From assembly GCF_963576615.1 (NCBI RefSeq), contig NC_088714.1:26408558-26472557 (forward strand): 64,000 bases of DNA, written 5' to 3'. The translations under genes were made by a program, and so were the position numbers. Position 1 is the stretch's first letter. The number at the start of each line of letters is the position of its first letter. The DNA is from Watersipora subatra. Its lineage: Eukaryota > Bryozoa > Gymnolaemata > Cheilostomatida > Watersiporidae. Below the pieces are notes generated by a model, which saw nothing but the letters and a program-made list of their open reading frames with translations, searched no databases and was not told the DNA's origin. Shown here piece after piece: positions 60,801-64,000 of the stretch.

Positions 60801-62982
60801 TATTTGTAAATGTGAAGATTGGAAAGAGAGTATGATTCAAATACAAAGACATAAACTAACCGGTTGTAGAACGCAATGCTCTGAGAAACAGAGGAGTCGA
60901 GGTAAGAGGAGACAGGTGGCGGACTTGAGCCGTCGGTTGGTGCTTTTCCTTGAGTCCAGAGGAGAGTTGACTCATCAAGTATACCAAGTGGGTTCTCTTT
61001 GTTCCTCGCTCCTGTCAATTCACATGTGGATATAAATATTGTATTCAATACATGAGCACTGTACAGTGATAATATATATGATTCAGCAGACTGGAATGGT
61101 ACAAAGTAGCATTATGTAAAGATACCAACTATACACCATCTTGCACAATGATGAAAACCATACCTCCAGCGATGTAGCAATTTTAACAAAATATACACAA
61201 AGATCAATTTACAGTTACACATAAATATGACTTTTTTAACATTTGATAAAAATTTGAAGAAAGCTGTCTGAAGCTACATGAAGTAATTACTTGAAGCATT
61301 CATCACTATTTTAGAGCTGGTGGATTATCCTCTCATGAGCAAGTATGACCGTATACTTAATCTATACGGTATGAAGTTTTTCATGATATGAAGTTTGAAA
61401 GTTAGAACGGTAATTGTTACATGTTAAATAAAAATAAATTGTCTGTTCAAAGACTTTTATTACCCGGGCATCCACCTAGTAGCAATATAAATTTACATAT
61501 CCCGCAGACTAGAATAACAGAACAATGTACACAACATTACCAAATATAACATATATACAATACATATATGTAAAAAGGCATACAATAAATAGCACATAGA
61601 ATATTATACAGTTATGGTATATATACTTCCACTTTTATGTAACAAAATTATCTAACCATAGAAGGATATCCATAGAAGGATATCCCATTAGAGCTTAAGA
61701 GACATCAGCATGCATTGTGTAGTATCTATATATAATATAAATGTAATATATATATATAAATTATTAGTGTATACATATATAATTTATATATATAAATTAT
61801 TAATAAATTATAAAAGCAACATAAAAACAGAGGTGACTAACCAGGAGGCGTTGAGTGAGGACAGGGAATGAATGGTGACTCAGAAAAATCAATATTAGCG
61901 TGAGGGTTCAATTTTTCACCTGGTCTGTAGGAGGCTTGTCTGCTAGCTCGCTTGTAATACCTGAAACAGTGTTTAAAACACGAACAATTCCATAAAAACG
62001 TTTAGCATATGTAGTAGATATGTAAAGAATATGAATAGGATATATATACAAAACTAATTTTAGGTCTTTTCTCTATATAACAATAATAATAACTACTATT
62101 CAAGGCATAAGTCCGAAAGTTCATAGCTGGTCTAATGAGAATCCTCTTTACCATGTTCTGACAACTCCGTTATTATAACCATTCTCTTAAGATGGTTATT
62201 TTTTTATTAAATTATGCACAGTTTTCGATATATTTACATTAAATCCGTCAGCAGTAATTAATTTAAATTTTCACAGCAATTTTAATATAAAACTTACTGT
62301 TTTGTTTCAATATTAATATATAAACAATTTTTTTCAATTTCACAAAACTCATAAAATCTGTATTGCTTGAAGCTATGTCTTTAAAAATAAAATAAACCTT
62401 CAAGTTCTAATTTATCTAATCACAAATTGAGTAATAATGTAATCAAAATTGTGAAATAGTTTTGATAATTTGTATCACACATCTAAGAACCTCCTATTAA
62501 GCTCATTCCTTATCATGCTTATAGAGTCAACTAATAACATTAAAACTGTTTGATAAATGAAAAAAAATTTGGATAAAATGTGTAAAGCAAATGAAAACAG
62601 GCACTATCAATTTTATATAGCACATATATTTAGGCTTTCAGTTTGGACAGACTGAATGGCGAATTCTCAAAGATAGTTTGTTTAACAACATTTCACATTC
62701 CAAAGTGTGAGGAATTCTGTCAAGGGCTTATCTCTTACGTTCAGTTACACTTCACCAATCTTCACACCCAGGTTCCTAGCTATAATAATGGCAGCTATGA
62801 GAACCCTTCCCTTACTAATAATGTACCTTTGACCAAGCTAATTTCAGCTACAATAAATATGTCTTAAATGAGCAAAAAATGCAAGAACAAACCCATAAAG
62901 GAACCTACCTTTCTATCTGTCGAGATTTTCCTTGTTTTTGTATCCATAAATGATATTGGTCTCTTTTGAGACCCCAAGGCAC
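36854..62982 (-). CDS. NRDE2: NRDE2, nuclear RNA-surveillance HAT-repeat protein; N-terminus outside the window, 17 coding exons
   Basis: NRDE2 binds the exosome helicase MTR4 and affects splicing and nuclear RNA decay; nematode NRDE-2 acts in nuclear RNAi. Exons, 5' to 3': 62982-62909, 61960-61842, 61011-60861, 58352-58166, 58081-57942, 56976-56858, 55156-54998, 48887-48801, 47699-47490, 45117-44846, 44275-44134, 42645-42480, 42334-42232, 41559-41272, 38604-38169, 37593-37484 and 37054-36854 (TAG). They total 2964 nt, 987 aa plus stop, phases consistent; human NRDE2 is ~1160 aa, so roughly 170-200 N-terminal residues are missing. Family landmarks: GKSRQIERYYKRASR (exons 1-2, within or near the MTR4-binding segment); ENPLGILDESTLLW; SIAFYNRSLRETPDNIALW; EEWRKLTFAHVNNVQVW; GVPRFGEPGAKGW; WLPWRPAANETDEDCEDPHR; NNRIRSLCARCLARV; C-terminal YAKCIYVDAITYMPD. 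Acceptors of exon 1 and of 47699 are the least certain. Introns are swollen by repeats, the largest being 6.1 kb. Confidence 0.95.
37790..37945 (-). mobile_element. tRNA-derived SINE (family 1) in an NRDE2 intron
   Basis: On the minus strand the head reads ggtggcgcagttggtggtg (a near-ideal A box), then gggtttgattacc (B box), a short body, and the tail cgacacggctcttatcatag shared with the other two copies. It lies between exons 38604-38169 and 37593-37484. Confidence 0.78.
38605..41271. other. Large NRDE2 intron without recognised coding sequence
   Basis: Apart from the microsatellite, there is a weak partial duplication (gcttgcaa and gacargaaygcttgcaa near 40655 and 40850), which explains two similar minus-strand frames. 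I see no additional exon that would fit the phases on either side, which already join as phase 0. Confidence 0.5.
39270..39490. repeat. Degenerate CA/TA-rich microsatellite
   Basis: Irregular runs of acatacaca, tatata and cacaca. The short frames on both strands are composition artefacts. It lies in the NRDE2 intron 38605-41271. Confidence 0.85.
41705..42043. repeat. 49-bp minisatellite, ~7 copies, in an NRDE2 intron
   Basis: Units contain aatgggcaagtaaacagtgt and tgacatttgaaaaaa; the copies are almost identical, differing mainly by single bases (gtgatgac in one, A-run length). Near-identity implies recent expansion. The two overlapping minus-strand frames across it are repeat translations. 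Confidence 0.95.
43312..43961. mobile_element. TTAA-flanked MITE with ~200-bp terminal inverted repeats in an NRDE2 intron
   Basis: The left arm (43312 to about 43515) and right arm (about 43775-43961) are long imperfect inverted repeats; for example taggtgatctgacagccagg near 43395 pairs with cctggcagtcagatcaccta near 43859. TTAA lies outside both ends (43308-43311 and 43962-43965). No transposase frame is present. The design (TTAA, long arms, AGRGTSAC ends) parallels 7480-8357. Confidence 0.82.
46655..46935. repeat. 11-bp tandem repeat, ~25 copies
   Basis: Units are gatgaacccga with variants gatgaaccttа-type and gatgaacctga. Because 11 is not a multiple of 3, the minus strand reads as a stop-free 11-residue peptide repeat (GFISGSSRVHL). 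No splice or start context supports translation. It lies in the NRDE2 intron 45118-47489. Confidence 0.93.
48888..50880. other. NRDE2 intron, part before the satellite
   Basis: AT-rich sequence with a weakly repetitive zone at about 48920-49200 (recurring atgatnnaacaa). No coding exon is seen. Confidence 0.45.
50881..53056. repeat. 20-bp satellite, 109 tandem copies, with higher-order structure
   Basis: The main unit A is caatgctttaagggctgcta. Unit B has agag for aggg, unit C has cttaaa for ctttaa, and there are two singletons. All copies are exactly 20 bp. Reading units as letters, ACAAABBBB recurs at 51061 and 51421, with partial versions at 51241 and 51601 (180-bp period). BABAABABB recurs at 51721, 52281 and 52841, exactly 560 bp (28 units) apart, and the first two matches extend over 17 units. 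The array sits in the 6.1-kb NRDE2 intron. Confidence 0.98.
53633..53790 (+). repeat. Interspersed repeat copy related to 57478-57620
   Basis: tgaatgcctggtgttgcatg, then a segment with aatctttactaaaacaatag and gccagcttaataatcattac, match in order the sequence at 57478-57620 (tgaatgcccagcactgcacg, aatctttactaaaataatac, gccagcttaataattgttac). A fragment of the same family starts at 1895. Confidence 0.7.
53878..54936. mobile_element. Internally deleted piggyBac element in an NRDE2 intron
   Basis: TTAA target duplications lie at 53874-53877 and 54937-54940. Ends are ccgtttcgcgggcgaa at the left and, in reverse complement, ccctttagcgggcagag at the right, a piggyBac-type terminal pair. The element is 1059 bp, about half an autonomous piggyBac. 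It holds one minus-strand ORF (54109-54582) that keeps transposase end regions but not the catalytic core. The right end is only 61 bp from NRDE2 exon 54998-55156, so it has inserted close to that exon's donor site. Confidence 0.85.
54109..54582 (-). CDS. Truncated piggyBac transposase: N-terminal part joined to C-terminal zinc finger, 157 aa
   Basis: The frame is open from ATG to stop. Residues 1-75 are a Ser/Asp-rich acidic N-terminus typical of piggyBac transposases. Residues of about 76-115 (SAWKNITNINRDKSPTIQQF, PVEYFEKFV) resemble the start of the DDE_Tnp_1_7 region. Residues of about 138-156 (WCKDCDVGLCKEECFRKYH) are the Cys/His-rich C-terminal domain that binds piggyBac ends. A normal protein is about 550-600 aa; the ~400-residue core with the catalytic Asp triad is missing. 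The deletion keeps the frame open. It cannot cut DNA. Whether it is made, and whether it binds related ends or partners, is unknown; a chance in-frame deletion is the simpler view. Confidence 0.7.
   Translation of the reverse strand: MATSKRTSRDYSNKASTSTEITKRFRADSYFLDLVTRDDSESGLNCDWNDFPSGSDSDEKAGSSNDEGVSRSDASAWKNITNINRDKSPTIQQFIAVTGPVFTPVDAQPVEYFEKFVEPVNPGSTFLWELFVTQISTWCKDCDVGLCKEECFRKYHS
55558..56288 (+). mobile_element. TA-flanked MITE, copy A (731 bp), in an NRDE2 intron
   Basis: It starts cagtggaccctcgatatacg and ends cccggggcgcaccg, with TA outside both ends. Copy B (59670-60394) is the same family in opposite orientation: both share ttggcaccgtgagg-like, aatgcaaacaccyc, atacgtactgtacatattaa and aaagagatacgatgctcgc segments in the same order, and their lengths are 731 and 725 bp. 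The ends and TA target suggest a pogo/Tc1-mariner mobiliser. No transposase frame is present. Confidence 0.8.
56636..56670. repeat. Perfect 16-bp hairpin in an NRDE2 intron
   Basis: attgacctgtgctact (56636-56651) is exactly inverted at 56655-56670 around a ttc loop. Outside lie caggtt / aacctg and a duplicated gtaattgacct. It is small, and no expression claim is made. Confidence 0.75.
57335..57485 (+). mobile_element. tRNA-derived SINE (family 1), plus strand, antisense to NRDE2
   Basis: Head aaggtggcctagtagtgctg (A box), a B-box-like cagttcagattcc, a short body, and the tail gatgaacacggctctgatta shared with the copies at 17395 and 37790. It is followed directly by the interspersed repeat tgaatgcccagcactgcacg. 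Confidence 0.75.
57705..57850 (+). mobile_element. SINE-like repeat (family 2) copy
   Basis: gtagcttaatggttaag is the A-box region, followed by a degraded B box and a tail with gttatagctggacaca and aatatagattgattg, matching the order in the copy at 2160-2330. It lies just upstream (in plus-strand terms) of the donor end of NRDE2 exon 57942-58081, in an intron. Confidence 0.55.
58514..58551. repeat. 17-bp hairpin with one mismatch in an NRDE2 intron
   Basis: ttagtaattaaccacct (58514-58530) pairs with aggtggctaattactaa (58535-58551) with one mispair. Outer flanks (gtcagcctc / gaggattgac) extend the symmetry, suggesting a small palindromic transposon remnant. Confidence 0.65.
59134..59512. repeat. 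34-bp minisatellite, 11 copies, in an NRDE2 intron
   Basis: Units contain gtacatcacacccacaggaa and ccaaayrrgccatt, with two main variants (aacggg and aatgag) partly alternating. The open frame across it is a repeat translation. It sits between two transposon-end-like sequences (58659 and 59664). Confidence 0.95.
59670..60394 (-). mobile_element. TA-flanked MITE, copy B (725 bp), in an NRDE2 intron
   Basis: It starts cagggcaccctcaggttacg and ends ggggaggatccactg, with TA at 59668-59669 and 60395-60396. In reverse complement it aligns in order with copy A at 55558-56288. Its right end is the first unit of the tandem array at 60366-60803. Confidence 0.8.
60366..60803. repeat. 29-bp minisatellite, 15 copies, derived from the end of MITE copy B
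   Basis: Each unit is taaygttgtatggggagg followed by gtccactgtat. The first unit is the terminal 29 bp of copy B plus its TA target. The array ends 57 bp before NRDE2 exon 60861-61011, so it lies immediately downstream of that exon's donor site in the transcript. Confidence 0.93.
61720..61805. repeat. AT-rich palindromic low-complexity run
   Basis: Alternating atatata and ataaattattaat blocks form imperfect inverted repeats in the NRDE2 intron, close to exon 61842-61960. Confidence 0.7.
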
Positions 62983-63170
62983 CTACGATATATTCACATA
63001 AACACGCAGTAGTAGTAGTATTAGAATTTGCTGCAATATCAATTACATGCTGCCGCAATGAAAATGTGACATTTGACAAACAGTTTTATGCATTGTAAGA
63101 ACATGACAAGATGTTGCACCCTACAGCAATACACAGTCAAATCACAAACCACCATCGTTTCTACCTACAA

Positions 63171-63643
63171 CAGGGGTTCCCAACCTTTTCTGTTCAGTTC
63201 CCCCCTTAATGCCTTTTCATAAATTTGATTTCCCCTCCGCACTTTTAACTCACATAACTAAAAACAACCGATACAAATTATAATCTCATTTTATAGTACA
63301 TATCTAAACATATAACAACATAATATTAATTTTTATACAGCATGCATACAACACACAAGCATACATGACCTTCAGCACAGCGGTGAATCGGTTTATAACT
63401 AGGTTAACTTTCTATCCAATCAAAATCTAGATGGATGTTTTCACACATATCTATGTTCTGACTGGTAGCTGATTATTAACAACTAATGTTATAGATAAAT
63501 CCAAAATGTTGAATGATGAAACCCAAACTCACACGGCACTGCAGGACATAAATTAAAAATTTAACAAATCCGACACCTCTCTGTTCCCCTTGTATATTCA
63601 AAATTCCCCCCTTGGGGGATTCCTCCCTGGTTGGGAACCCCTG
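63171..63643. mobile_element. Second non-autonomous hAT-type element (473 bp)
   Basis: The ends are perfect 15-bp inverted repeats: caggggttcccaacc at the left and ggttgggaacccctg at the right. The flanking 8-mers are acctacaa (63163-63170) and atacatac-type acatacaa (63644-63651), matching 7 of 8. Subterminal C-runs (ttcccccctt) are also inverted. There is no transposase-length frame. It lies upstream of the first NRDE2 exon seen here, presumably in an NRDE2 intron. Confidence 0.85.
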
Positions 63644-63651
63644 ACATACAA

Positions 63652-64000
63652 GTTTGTCAATATACAGTAGAAGGTAAAATTTGAGCAAATATTAATTTTT
63701 ATGTACAAAGTGATTTCCGACATACAATGTCCAAAATTTTCATAATAAAAAAAGTCATAATAATTTTGTAAGTCAAGTAAAAACGTTCATGATATTAAAT
63801 GAAAGAATAATAAAAATATAAGTAAATTGACTTAAATTATATCTGTGGTTAAGCTAGAGTAAATTAGACTACGCGTTTCTATCACTCATTCCACTGCCAA
63901 ATGTAAGCGTAGCCAAGGTTTAATTTCTGATCTCTAAGGCAAAGTAACAAAAGATTATTTTACTGATTATTACGTTATTTATTTAGTTTACACATATAAT
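63652..64000. other. Right edge: no feature recognised
   Basis: AT-rich sequence, presumably NRDE2 intron. No exon for the missing NRDE2 N-terminus could be placed. Confidence 0.4.

Overview
The window is an AT-rich, intron-rich animal (metazoan) nuclear sequence. Open reading frames are short and interrupted by GT..AG introns, there are no bacterial operons, and the two recognisable genes are orthologues of animal genes with many small coding exons. Intron-borne tandem arrays, tRNA-derived SINEs and many non-autonomous DNA transposons fit a marine or freshwater invertebrate, perhaps a lophotrochozoan. The species cannot be named from the sequence alone.

Layout: (1) 1-1860 is a GC-richer block with broken gag-like reading frames and a TATA-bearing end, probably a decayed retroelement. 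(2) 1.9-8.4 kb is gene-poor and holds a SINE, a perfect hairpin, a 653-bp hAT-type element with an exact 8-bp target duplication (6438-7090) and an 878-bp TTAA-flanked element with long inverted repeats (7480-8357). (3) 8928-13649 (+) is an eight-coding-exon gene for a 303-residue serine-rich acidic protein that I do not recognise. (4) 14308-31260 (-) is a complete SECISBP2/SECISBP2L orthologue with 18 coding exons and 1128 residues, the SECIS-binding protein needed for selenocysteine insertion. Its introns hold a SINE and two large minisatellites with higher-order structure. (5) 31.3-36.8 kb is intergenic, with one small MITE and some inverted repeats. (6) 36854-62982 (-) is NRDE2, the MTR4/exosome-associated HAT-repeat protein. 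It has 17 coding exons and 987 residues in the window; the N-terminus lies beyond the right edge. Its introns carry a 109-copy 20-bp satellite, a shrunken piggyBac element that keeps a 157-aa ORF, a TTAA MITE, two copies of a ~730-bp TA-flanked MITE, a minisatellite apparently born from the end of one of those MITEs, and SINEs. (7) 63171-63643 is a second hAT-type element.

The unknown gene and SECISBP2L are convergent: their stop codons are 658 bp apart and their candidate polyadenylation signals cross, so their 3' UTRs may overlap. SECISBP2L and NRDE2 are head-to-tail on the minus strand, 5.6 kb apart. They act in different processes (selenoprotein translation and nuclear RNA surveillance), so I infer no functional cluster. 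I set exon boundaries by hand from splice signals, reading-phase continuity and remembered family similarity. In all three genes the exon lengths add up to whole numbers of codons without internal stops.
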